From NCBI GenBank assembly GCA_033675265.1, contig JAUJYZ010000948.1, forward strand, positions 896,501 through 960,500: a DNA stretch of 64,000 bases, written 5' to 3'. This DNA comes from Actinostola sp. cb2023 (taxonomy: Eukaryota; Cnidaria; Anthozoa; Actiniaria; Actinostolidae). The notes beneath the pieces are model-generated. The model saw only the letters and a list, made by a program, of their open reading frames with translations. It ran no database searches and had not been told where the DNA came from. Both the position numbers and the translations under genes were made by a program. Numbering within the stretch: the stretch's first letter is position 1; each line of letters opens with the position of its first letter. Below are positions 46,531 through 57,326 of the stretch, one piece after another.

Positions 46531-47194
46531 AGATATTAAAAAAACAAGTCTTCACTTGAAATGAAAAACACATTTTCTAGGATCATAATAAAAGGTAAAA
46601 AAATAATAGTTGTCATGCTTGTAATTTTATACTTTAACTTTAAGATTTTTTCGAATAATAAAAATATGAAAACTGGAGAAGTTCTATAAAAATATTTTTT
46701 GTGTTTATAAAATGGACATTGTAATGTTAATTTACCAACCATTGCTATCATTATTTCATCAGATGATTATTGATCTCTGGTTGGCACATTAATAACAATG
46801 ATACCCTGTTATTACAGGCAGCTCTCAGTCCCAGTGGGAACTGGGCCATCTGTCTCAGGTATACAGACTATTTTTCCTGTCCCATTATCAATTTTGATGT
46901 CATTTTTATACAAAATAAATAAATTTTGGACCGCTGCTAATTTTTTCCTGAGAAATAGTAGAAACAAAAAAAACACTAATCCCCCCCCCCCCCCCCCCAC
47001 CAAAACAAATTAGAGAGAAAATGTATCCCACACACAGGGATACCGCCCGGAATTATACATGACCATGACGTCATCCCAACAACCTCATTTCACGCGAGAA
47101 CGAGGCGCCTAAAACGTGAACATCTTATTTTGGCTGCCATAATTTCGTAATTGTGTCCGAATTAGTGCAGCCAGGGGATAGAAGTGGCGTAAAC
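46531..47194. other. GBA to PRRC1 intergenic interval
   Basis: No gene. A run of 18 C (about 46981-46998) and a perfect CRE-type TGACGTCA at 47066-47073, 122 bp before the PRRC1 AUG. Confidence 0.55.
47066..47073. promoter_or_regulatory. CRE-type site upstream of PRRC1
   Basis: Full palindromic TGACGTCA, the CREB/ATF consensus, in the short region before PRRC1. Function is inferred from the motif. Confidence 0.4.
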
Positions 47195-49740
47195 ATGGAA
47201 TCTAAAGAACCTGATTCAAAGGTAGACATCGTGAAAGAAGTTGCAAGCGCTTTAGAAGAAGAGGACTTCACGATAGACGACTCGAAAACTAACACCAAAG
47301 TTCCCCCAACAAGTAGAACGGCATCTTTACATCCAAAACAACCTGCAAATCCAACTCAATTACCGACAATTCTTCCCTCTAACGTGGCACAAACTACGTC
47401 TAGTCCTAGCTCAAGGGTACTCGCAAGTCCTCCACGAGAGACAATGAGATCGGAGGTAGATTCAACGCAAAAAGGACTCCACACTGTCATTGGAGGTAGT
47501 ACGACAAGCACGGCAACGTGGCAGAGTACGTCGCCAACACAAACAGAAGAAAGTGGTGGGATGTGGGGATGGATGTCGAATGCTGTTAGTGCTGGCCTTC
47601 AAACGACGCAGAATATTGGCAGAAATATAGTGGAGAAGACAAAGGTTTGTTTTAAGAGGATATCGAAATAACTTGATTAATGGGATCAGCCGATATTAGA
47701 ATCCCTTGGCATATTCTTGGATATTTCGGAAATTGTACATTTTAGCGAATTACGAAACTATTAAGCTTAGTTTAATCATTACATCATCAAATAAAAGACT
47801 CTGTTTTTTACTATCTTAGAAAACCTTTTCTTTGAATATTAAAAACAGTAATTATATTAATCATTTCTCTCCCATTCAATTCCCAATTCAAATCCCATTC
47901 AGTGTCTATTCATGCATTTATGTTGTATGTATGAAGAACACTGATTTAAAAAAATAAATTTATTAAACTTACAGTCTTCAGTGGATACTGTGATTACGAC
48001 ACTAGATCCAGAGAGATGGAAGATTATTTACGTAAGTTAATCTTCATGTTCATACACATGTTTACATTTATCTTGAACTTTTCATCTTACAATAATTTTT
48101 ATCTTATCTGTTTATCTTGACATTTATCTTGAACATTGATCACATGAAATAAGTTCTGTAAAGTTATACTCACAATAATTATGTTGTTTGCTGACAATAA
48201 TTTTCCCTCCAAAGATAACAGAGGACAAGCCATCAATCTTACTCTAACAACAGAAGATGTTCCAACCATTGACGCCATCAAGGACGGATTTCGACAGATA
48301 TTTGAGCTTGCATTCCTTAAAGGCTGTTCATCAGCATCTGGTATAGCCCCAATGCCAACAGGATGCTCTGCTGGGCTCAAAGGAGCTCAACATAGGGTGT
48401 CTCATCTGAGAAGATCCAAGAAGATCAAAGAGGATGAGATTGTTGTTGGTGTCGAAGAGCTCATTGCTGAATTAGTGCCTGGAAAGTAAGTCATTATTAT
48501 TATACAATGCTCCAATAGGGAATGTGCGCAAACACTTTTGCACGTGCAAAGAACCATGTAAACTGAGGCCACTGCACTATTTTCAATCCTTTTTGCAGCA
48601 GAGAAAATGATGACAGTCTGAGCTGAAATTTTATGACTTCGTATAGTAGCGCTTCCCCATTCTCTTCAACAGTAACAAGTAAAAACCAGACCCAATATTT
48701 ATCATGAGATTGAGTGAAATCCATTCAGTAGATAATACAAAATATCAATAGGAGCCCTAAACAAAATACATAATTCACAATATAATCTAAAAGGACATGA
48801 ATACAAATTTATCTCTCTGAATTTGAAAGTCCAGTGGACTCAGTTTCCCATGATTCGTTACATGTACAAAAAGTGTTCATGCATATATCTTCAACCATTA
48901 GCTATTAATTTCTTGTATTACTGGAGTAAGTTCCACATCCTCTGATTAGCCAGCAATGTTTGGTAGTTCCTTATGGTAATGTCTTTTTATTCTGTAGATG
49001 GTTCAGCATAATTTGTTTATTTCTGAGTGATCCAAACCTCAAGATTGAACTCCAGACATTCTCACAAACTCTTGAAGTTCCAAAGGAGTACATCACAAAA
49101 GCAGAGCAAAGCACCCCTTCAAACTACAACTTGCGGTGGTCAGGCCTGTCCTATACCCTGGGAGAAGTGATCTTAGGAACAGGGAATTCACAAGGGGATT
49201 GGCAGAGTAATATTGGAGGTGAGTTTTAATGTGACTATGTGTGTTTGATTTACGAATCTATATCCAATATAAACTGAATAATCGGAGGGTTCAGTATTTT
49301 GAGATTTGAACCTTGCGTTTATGAGTTATAGAGGTTGAAATCTCAATATATCAGATGATATCAACCCCAATATGAGGTTTTCAAAGAAGATAAATATAGG
49401 TATTTTACTGATAATAATTACTCGGTGGGCTGCCTGTGGTATGCCGAGTTGAAAAATGGGCTTTCTTTTTCTTATGGCCACATATCGCCAACTGGGTACC
49501 AAGGCACATGTGCTCTGTGCCACTGAGGAAACCAAAGGCCCATTGCTCATTGCTGAAGCATGCCAAGCGAACACTTTATAGAGCGTCTTGTTAATAATTT
49601 ATCAAAATGCTTTTTATTTCATTTCAGGTTGTTCTAGAAAGCAAATTCTAACCATTGCCGCAAGGACTTTAGCAGGACAGTATAGAAACAAATGGAATGA
49701 GAAAGTAGAATCAGTCATGGATAAAGCTGTAGTATTGTAG
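47195..49740 (+). CDS. PRRC1: PRRC1 homologue (proline-rich coiled-coil 1)
   Basis: PRRC1 is a Golgi/ER-exit-site-associated protein implicated in PKA regulation and COPII dynamics; it has an inosine-triphosphatase-like fold at its C-terminus. Five exons: 47195-47644, 47975 to about 48035, 48215-48485, 48998-49218 and 49628-49740, about 371 residues (human about 445). The N-terminal half is Pro/Ser/Thr-rich and variable. GMWGWMSN is followed by VDTVITTLDPE. The conserved domain has TTEDVPTIDAIKDGFRQIFE, TGCSAGLKGAQ, ELIAELVPGKWF, LQTFSQTLEVP, NYNLRWSGLSYTLGEV and the end RKQILTIAARTLAGQYRNKW. The exon 2/3 join is uncertain: the strong donor TAC|GTAAGT gives the wrong phase, whereas a weaker donor four bases on (GTAA|GTTAAT) keeps the frame. 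The first AUG after an in-frame GTG is used. Confidence 0.92.
49265..49370. mobile_element. Decayed arm of the 5591-6041 MITE family
   Basis: GGTTCAGTATTTTGAGATTT, then GAACCTTGCGTTTATGAGTTA and AGGTTGAAATC match the arm of the 451-bp element with several changes. It lies in the last PRRC1 intron. Confidence 0.5.
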
Positions 49741-49829
49741 TACTTACGTATTATCTGTTAGATCAGCAGATGTTGTGGACAAAACCATCACAGGTTGCCT
49801 CAAAATATCAATATAATTATGGGAGTACA

Positions 49830-50400
49830 ATCAACTCTCTCTAAGCTCGACACCCTTAAGTTGGCTGGCTTAACAAGGTGTCTGTCTTAGAGTACATTTA
49901 TAGCAAAACTATGTAGCAGGACCAGACAAAGGTATCCAGCTTAGAGGTGTCTGTCTTAGAGTAAATTTATAGTAAAACTGTATAGCAGGGACCATGCAGA
50001 CAAAGGTGTCTGTCTTATACCCCATTCACACTAAACCTTGTTTAGTTAAACTAAGTTTATTCTCGCTTCTCTAATTCGTGGGCATTTAATTTCACAAGAA
50101 TCAAACTACCTGGAATTTATACTATGCAACATAAAGGACAGTTTACCAGCAGTTTTGTGCCAAACGTTTCATGGCATCTGTAGATAATTTATACTATGCA
50201 ACATAAAGGACAGTTTACCAGCAGTTTTGTGCCAAAAGTTCCATGGCGTCTGTAGATAATTTACTAAACCTGTTTAGTTAAACCACCTTAAACCATGTTT
50301 AAGCCTTGGTGTGAATGGGGTATTAGTAGTGTAAATTTGTAGTAAAACGGTGCAGCAGGGATCAGACAAAGGTATCCGGCTTAGATGAGTGTCTTAGAGT
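49830..50400 (+). repeat. Tandem array (GGTGTCTGTCTTAGAGTA unit) interrupted by a MITE
   Basis: Units of about 75 bp with GGTGTCTGTCTTAGAGTA, TTTATAGTAAAACTGT and GCAGGGACCA...GACAAAGGTATCC. Copies on both sides of 50018-50322 show that the array existed before the insertion. Confidence 0.75.
50018..50322. mobile_element. MITE with TACCCCATTCACAC ends and TTA target duplication
   Basis: TACCCCATTCACACTAAACC and its complement. TTA flanks both sides (50015-50017 and 50323-50325), as for PIF/Harbinger elements. Inside is a 72-bp direct duplication (50114-50259). Confidence 0.7.
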
Positions 50401-50610
50401 TGACTGTATGAGGTAAAGCGGCTCCCACAGACAGTTTCCTAACCTGGGAGAGTCGATCTTTGGCAGTGCTCTCAAAACTTTTGTTGTGAAAGTTGCAAAT
50501 TGACTCATTTTGAAAACACTGTTTTTGCCTTTTGAAAATTGGAGATGCTCTGAGCAATGTCTGTCATGGATCTCAATCAAGTTCTCAATCATGTCTGTAA
50601 TACTTCCTTC

Positions 50611-50817
50611 TTAGGGGTGTCAAATGGTCCCGGCAAAAAGTCAGAATCTCACAAAATTTTGGTCAAATTTTGCGGATCTCGAAGTCTCGTTTTTTCGCAA
50701 AAAGCTGTCTCAGAGTTTCGAATTTTGAAAATAAAGGAAATCGGTGAAAAAGCGTCTTGGGCTCGCAAAAATATGCCTTGTCTCGGAGTCTTGCAAAGTC
50801 TCGCCTTGACCATTCGA
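50611..50817 (+). repeat. Dispersed repeat, TTAGGGGTGT...TTGACCATTC, copy 1
   Basis: About 205 bp with TCAGAATCTCACAAAATTTT and TCGCAAAAAGCTGTCTCAGA. It recurs inverted at 58602-58814, ending CACCCCTAA. Confidence 0.75.
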
Positions 50818-51152
50818 TGCTCCTCTACTTGTAATACATACATAATACAGTCAAATCTCTATGAAATGGCCCTCTATGGCAGCCACCCTATATTCAATGG
50901 CCTCTTGTCAAAAGTCCAAAAATAGAAACATCGATTTACTGTCAACTAATCCTCTGTCAAAAGCTCACCTCCACAACCACCGTTTTGCCTGGGTTTTCAT
51001 TATTCTGACTTGCATTAACACTCTTTACTAATAATGCAACCACTCGAGATAAAAGTTGCGACTGGTAAATTTGAAATAGACGCTACTGTTAATCACAAAC
51101 ATCAAATAACGGTGGTATGCTGATAGTGGCCTCTTTGAAGTATCGAGTCTAA

Positions 51153-51290
51153 TTGAAGGGCTCCCTGCAAGAATGGAGTAAGTGACTTGTGATCAAAATC
51201 TAAATTCTCAATATTCTTTGAATTTCAAAGGAGAATTTGGGTTTTGATCACAAGTCACTTACTCTGTTCTTGCAGGGAACCCTTCAATTG
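51153..51290. mobile_element. Palindromic MITE, AAATTCTCC family, full copy
   Basis: GAAGGGCTCCCTGCAAGAAT and AGTGACTTGTGATCAAAATC return as complements ending AACCCTTCAATTG. A partial, head-merged copy lies at 51484-51580. Confidence 0.75.
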
Positions 51291-52867
51291 CAAACTACAA
51301 GACTTTCGTCTCTGGTGGCGCATACAAAATAATAGACTATTATTATTAGAACAACTGTATATGATACTTTCAAAAACATTTTTATATGGTGTGATCATTG
51401 TAATACATTTTTGATCAAGGAACCTCTAGATGGACGACTCTGAGACAGACACCTCTAAATGGGCACTAGTATCTGGCTATTAACAACGTAAGTGATTTCT
51501 GATCAAAATCTAAATTCTCCTTGAGATTCTATGATTTTCAAAGGAGAATTTGGGTTTTGATCACAAGTCACTTGCAGGGAGCTGGTGTTGGAATGGACTG
51601 GCAAATACATAAGGATCAGTTTATCAAAATGCAATTTTTCTGGTGTAAGGACAACAAACTAATATATCAAACACTATTATTGTGGGAAATCCTGAGAAAA
51701 CAGGATTATTACATACCGATCAGAGATGCGCAGCTTTTGCCAAACATCTTTTACCCTGGTTCCAGAGGCTTTGTCAAAATACGATCTTTATTATAGAGTT
51801 TGACAAAGCCTCTGGAACCAGGGTAAACATCTTTTAATTTGGCGAAATTTGTGTTTTAAATTATGCAAAATAGCTGGGCGTTCAAGTAGTGTGGTTTTCA
51901 TAAACCTGTGAAATAGAAAAATATCAAATTTTGCTTCCCAATTCATCTACGTTTTTACATTATTATTTCTGTGGTAAAAAAAAAACACGAAAAGTTTCCT
52001 AATCTTTGAAATAACTTTTACGTTTCAAAGCAAAACTTTTCAAGAGTTCAAGAACGTAGTTAATTTATGCTAATTAATGTAAAATAATTCAAGAATATAT
52101 ATTATCAGTGAAATGTTAAAACGTTCAATTCTAGTTGATTTAGAACTACCAGGCCATTCTATGAGTCTCTCTCTCTACCTATGTAGTTATATTCCCATTC
52201 TGATCATGCAAATATGTGTGTTGAAAAATAAAACTAATTGTATGGAAGAAGTTTGAGAGAAAATAAAACGCCAAAAACTTTAATGTCTTATTTATTTAAT
52301 ACTATTTGTAGTGGATAAGTAATTGTATCAAATAAGACGATTAAAACTCGATAAATTTAAGAGTAATGTGAACGAGAATTAAAAAAGGCTAGACAGCGCA
52401 TGCGCAGTTGCAACTCGTCAGATTTTGAAATTTAGTGCATTCTTAGGCGCCGATACAAATAAAATCATGTCTTTTCTCATTCGTTCTACAAGTTTTAAAG
52501 ATATTTAGCTCGTTCGGATGTTTTTCGGAAATTAGACAAGTAAAGCAATCATCCCACATGGGTTAGCGCTTACGATAATGTCTTTAGATCGGGAGTAACG
52601 TAGTATTTCTTCGGTAATGGACCTCCGGTTCATAAGGGAAGTGATGAATGGGTTTTCACTTTTCATAAGTGAAACGTGTCACCCTCCTTGTTACGCTTGA
52701 CACGTGACCCAACTGATCCCAACCCACGTACAGAACAATCCTACTTTCAAAATACAAGAGAACACAACAAGAAACAGGGGCGGATTTTTTTAGGAGGGGG
52801 TGCACCATCTTTTAGGAGGGAGTGCACTATCATTTATGATCAGGACGTACACAAACTCAAGCACCAA

Positions 52868-53370
52868 TAAGCCACTTCACGCTTTCGTCCGCCATTTTGA
52901 ATTGGGGCAAACGCGCGGAAATTCATATAAATCTGGATCGCCTATCACTTTGGCTTGACGTAACTCCGCTCGATTTCGTTGGATTTTCACAAACTTACCA
53001 TTTTAGACAAGATGTATTCTTTGTTATTTATGACCTACAATATGATGGGTATTGGAAGGCTACAAATCGAGTAAAAAAGATGTTTGTTTTCAAAATAAAA
53101 CGTTCGGCACGTGAATATGCAAATTAGCTCGAATTTTTAAGATACATTGGTGAAAAGAAGATTGACTCGTAAAAGGTAGTTAAAACACCTACATTGGTCT
53201 TATTTTCACTCCAACAACTGGCATGCATGCCTGCTGATTATCGAAGTTTAAATTTTGAAAATCCATCAAAATCGAGCGGAGTTATGGCAAGCCAAAGTGA
53301 TCCAGATTTCTATAAATTTCCGCGCGTTTGCCCCAATTCAAAATGGCGGACGAAAGCGTGAAGTGGCTTA
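52868..53370. mobile_element. 503-bp MITE with long arms, inserted in another repeat
   Basis: Ends TAAGCCACTTCACGCTTTCG, then TCCGCCATTTTGAATTGGGG, and complement; arms of about 120 bp. TA occurs at both ends. The host sequence (GGGGCGGATTTTTTTAGGAG on the left, GGGGGTGTGCACCCCC...CGCCCCTG on the right) is itself a dispersed-repeat type. Confidence 0.75.
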
Positions 53371-53525
53371 TAACGCAGTAGATATCAGCTCATACAGGTG
53401 GGGGGTGTGCACCCCCTCCAGATACGCCCCTGAGAAAGTTGTGCAGTGTAAGGTAATAGTCCCTTTTCGCGTTCACAAATCCCGTTGTAAAACCGCTGTA
53501 CTAATGACATCATACGCATTTGTAC

Positions 53526-53620
53526 AGGGTTAGCCTCGATCGAGTCAGTGTAAATTATTCACGAATATCAACAAGAACACGAATAAATGTTGACATGAAA
53601 CAATAGAAACATTTTTGAAT
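53526..53620 (+). repeat. Dispersed repeat (CAGGGTTAGCCTC...GTAAATTATTCACAAAT)
   Basis: GGGTTAGCCTCGATCGAGTC then AGTGTAAATTATTCACGAAT is shared with the right end of the window (63846 onward). Confidence 0.65.
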
Positions 53621-53776
53621 TGCACGGACTGTTTTCTGAATCGAGGGACAGCGGTCATCTCTAAACAACGCGAAACTGGAGTATTCGGTTAAACGATCGA
53701 AACGAAATTCTGAGGGCTTGATAGTTGACGTCAAGGCGAACGCTATTCCTACCAAGACTAATAATAGCCTTATCTA

Positions 53777-54029
53777 CAGCCCTTTGCAAAAATTCTGTAA
53801 ATCAAGTATATCGGGTGCATTATGGGTAATTGAAAAAGTCCCCTAAATGATGTTTCACGCAAGCAACATTGGTGAAACTCTAGAATATTATGTAATTTAA
53901 TCTCTAGTTTGTTGTTTTAAGTCTCTGCTGCATATTTTGTGGAAAAACTCTAAAATAGTATTACCCATAATGCACCCGATATATGGATATACTGATATAC
54001 TTGATTTACAGAATATTTGCAAAGGGCTG
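53777..54029. mobile_element. MITE with CAGCCCTTTGCAAA ends and TA target
   Basis: CAGCCCTTTGCAAAAATTCT, then GTAAATCAAGTATATCGGGT, and complement; TA on both sides. Full-length, no coding. Confidence 0.8.
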
Positions 54030-54196
54030 TATACAAGGAAGTAAACACGATGCTACCTTTTTGTCCTTGGGTTTCCTGTGGTGATACGAGGGATTCGTTC
54101 ATAGATTCACTTCAAGATACTGTAAGCATACTCCATTATTAAATGGATGCTTGAACAATTTTGATTAAAATCAATTTAATGCAGGTTTACTATCTT

Positions 54197-54202
54197 TTTA
54201 TT
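54197..54202 (-). terminator. Polyadenylation signal of SHLD2
   Basis: AATAAA on the minus strand, 32 bp past the SHLD2 stop codon. Confidence 0.55.
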
Positions 54203-54233
54203 TGTTCCCACGATAAACTACTGCTACAATATT

Positions 54234-57169
54234 CTATTTTTCCGTCTGCGCATGCTTTTTAATACTAGCCTGCTGTACACAATCGAGCAAGTTAAATGTC
54301 CGACACATCACAAAACTGTTCTCATCTCGGATGGTATGACATGACAAAATAAATCCACACAACTTATCGCAAGAGAAAAGTCCTCTCACAGTTTCGATAA
54401 ATTCACGGACTTTGGGTGAAATCTGGTTGTTTGTGGATTGGTCAAAGTGTTTGGCTTCTATTCCATTGAACAGCTTACACGCAGACTTGTGATTGGCAAT
54501 GATTTCGATAACACCATCAGCGTCCTTCACACGAATGGTAACATTCCTAAAATATCGCACCAAGGCGTAGTTGTACCCGGGTTTATGGAACACACAGTAC
54601 GTGCACTGGCCATAAATTTTGTTCTTATCTTGTATCAGCGCCCGCGAACATGTGGCACAGCCTATATACGTTAAACGATGACACCAGCCCTCTAGAGCCT
54701 CGATGTCATGACAACTCTCTACCTCTAAAGCCTCGTTTTCAACCGAACGAAACGTCATACTGTGAATACGACCGTTCACTTCCACGTTGCCGGTGAACTT
54801 TGCTTCAAGCAATTCTTTTATAGTTCGAAATGTCTTTATGTCTACGGGGATATCGCTGAGTAAGGAGAGCAAGGGCTTTGCTAGTTCGTGGTCATTGTTA
54901 AGTTTCTTTTTCGTAGATTTTGGAGAAGTATGTAAAACCATTGTTCCACTGGTGCTGTCGTGTTTAGCTGTCAGGTACTGCAGCTCCCATACGGTGCCTT
55001 GTGCTTTACGTAGGCTATCGAGCCATTCTGACTGCCTTCCCCACAGAGTTACGCAAACTTCATCCTCGGGTGATTGTGCAAAAACTGTAATAATTAAATA
55101 TAAAAATTAAGAAATAATTAAATTACAGTGTGGACACTCGAACCGTGAACACTTAGGTTTTTTCTAACCGTGAACACTTAGGTTTTTTCATATTTAAATT
55201 ATCGATTGAGCAAATTGATCAGAAAAATGATTTATTTTAATCACTAAGTGTAAATTCAATGCTCCATTTGAGAGGCTATGAGGCAATAGAAAGTTCGAAA
55301 AAAAAAGTTCGAAAAAAAATCGAAGTGTTCACGGTTAGTAACATACGATTTTGTAATCCTCATTGTTTAAGAAACTTGCCACAAGCCCCTACCTATGTTT
55401 TTTCTGACCTACTGTCACTGCATTTGTTCCCGATTTTTTTTTCCGCGCGCGCTCGTTTTATTGATTGGTCTCCCTGTGGTAACTGCAGCCGTGACGTATC
55501 TACCACAGGAAACCCAATGCGCACGTGAACACGAAATAAATGATAAGGAAAGAAAAAAATACAGGACTTGTGGCAAGTCTAGAACAGAGGGGATAGGCCT
55601 CCTGATTGGAATGATGAACTTATGAAATAATCAATGAAATATAATGGACTCGTTGTAAAGACTTACTAGCAGTTATCTTGGGAAGTCTTCGTGATCCAAA
55701 CTTATAAGTGTTTTTCAAAGATTTGTCTGTCGACGCACACACACTCCTTAACACTCCTCTAAAGTGAACCAGTGTGTTGTTTTGTAGGTCTGATATACGA
55801 GTGTATTTTGTCACTTTAACTGTAGCTGGCGTCTTTCGAAAGAGATAACCATACATCTTACTAGTCCATGCTATTAGCTTATCTAGACGATCTTGAGAAC
55901 ATAGCCGAAGCCAGTCACTTGAAAGAGGTTTTTGAGGCTGATGAAGATTATAGAAGCTTGAATGAAAGGTTGTTTGCCCGATGTGTTCATCTCTCCATGT
56001 TTCAATACGAATCGACGTCGCAACTATGATATCTCCTGCAACAATCTTCTCAGTCCAGCCTGAGGCTTCTCTCCATAAAGTCAACTTGAAATGAGATTTT
56101 GTGACATCTGAGACAATGATTGATGATAAGGGCACAAACTGGCCTGCATTTCTACCTGATTTAATTTGAATCTCTTTTACTGGGTTCACTTGTAGGATGA
56201 TGACACAAAGATTCACCAGGTCATTCACTTTAGTGCAGTCGGCAAGATTTGAAAGTTTATTGGAGATCATTGGGAGTGAGTACATAATTTGTGCTTTCGC
56301 TTGAATTTGAGGCATTTTTGCTTGATTTTGAGGCGCTTTATCTGTTGATTCGGTTGATGTTGATTGTAAAGATGGGACTGTAGTTGAAGTGGATTGCACT
56401 GAAGTCAATGATGGATCCTTCGATGTCGTCGATGATGATGATGACTTCGAATCATCATCACCACAGCCCGCGCTACTTTTGGCTTCGACATCTGGAGTTC
56501 GTTGTTGTGTATAAACATCATCCTCCGTCAATTGATGAGTGTCTTCATAATACAGAAGTGCATTTATATGAACATTTTTCTTCTTTCTTGACGTTCCTTC
56601 CTTCTGTAAAACACTCTCTTTTTCATTTAAAGCACTACTCCTCAAAAGTACTTGACTCTCATAATTCACTGTTTCATATTCTTTTTGGAGTTGATCCAAA
56701 CTCGCTGACTTATCTTCATTTGAACTGCTCTGCACGCGACGACTCTCGCGCATCCACACTGGACTTGGTTCTGAGAACTCTTGATCGAGATACGAATTCA
56801 CAGATTCTTGGACAAACTTTGGGTCATAATCAAGAAATATGCAGCTGTCTTCACTAGCGTCTGTGTTTACATTCCTAAAAGCCAAGTTTCTTGGGTCTAT
56901 TTGGTTCGTTTTGACAAAGTTTACACCATCAAATCGAAAGTTGATCTTGTCCCAATGACCACCGTGCGCTGCTATTAGTATTAGAAAATACGGAATTAAT
57001 TTATATATCGTCTTTTTATAAAGTAGCAACTTAATACAATTCTACAATATCGTTTACCTTTGTTCTCTATCTTAGCTTTCTTTAGAGGCTGATGGAAGCA
57101 TATTCGAGGAGGCGCAAACACAAGAACTTTAGCGATTTTGGCAGAATTCGTCTTCTCTTGAGCGGCCAT
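54234..57169 (-). CDS. SHLD2: Shieldin complex subunit 2 (FAM35A) homologue
   Basis: Single-strand DNA-binding subunit of shieldin, the 53BP1-RIF1 effector that protects broken ends from resection and favours end-joining. Three exons join in frame: 57058-57169, 55667 to about 56971, and 54234-55084, giving about 755 residues (human 835-904 by isoform). The short N-terminal exon has KVLVFAPPRICFHQPLKKAK, in the position of the REV7/SHLD3-binding segment (VHIFWGAPIAPLK in human). A Ser/Thr-rich linker follows. OB-fold 1 starts about 289: NPVKEIQIKSG, VTKSHFKLTLWRE, GDIIVAT, IGQTTFHSSF. OB-fold 2 includes EDEVCVTLWGRQSEWL. The C-terminal zinc module has C615-x2-C618 (GCATCSRAL) and C633-x2-C636 (YGQCTYC), as in human. 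The acceptor of exon 2 could be either of two AGs three bases apart. It is divergent from C9orf85. Confidence 0.93.
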
Positions 57170-57326
57170 ATTTGAATCTGCAATCCTACGAACAGCGGAT
57201 ACACAAATACATAAATGCGTGATATATATTCTGCGCATGTACTTTAGCTGAGCCTGCAGTCACGTTACTGAAATTCTTATTTCTTCAATAAGTTTATTCT
57301 TATTTTTAGTGTAAATTTTTGAAATA
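57170..57326. promoter_or_regulatory. Divergent promoter SHLD2 / C9orf85
   Basis: 157 bp between divergent start codons. No TATA box on either strand. Shared control is inference. Confidence 0.55.

Larger units (their letters stand above)
49741..54233. other. Repeat-rich intergenic region PRRC1 to SHLD2
   Basis: No gene is supported. In order: a tandem array with an inserted MITE (49830-50400), a dispersed repeat (50611-50817), two copies of the AAATTCTCCTTTG family (51153-51290 and 51484-51580), a short hairpin (51741-51826), a GGGGCGGATTTTTTTAGGAG repeat split by a MITE (52780-53430), and a TA-flanked MITE (53777-54029). Confidence 0.6.
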
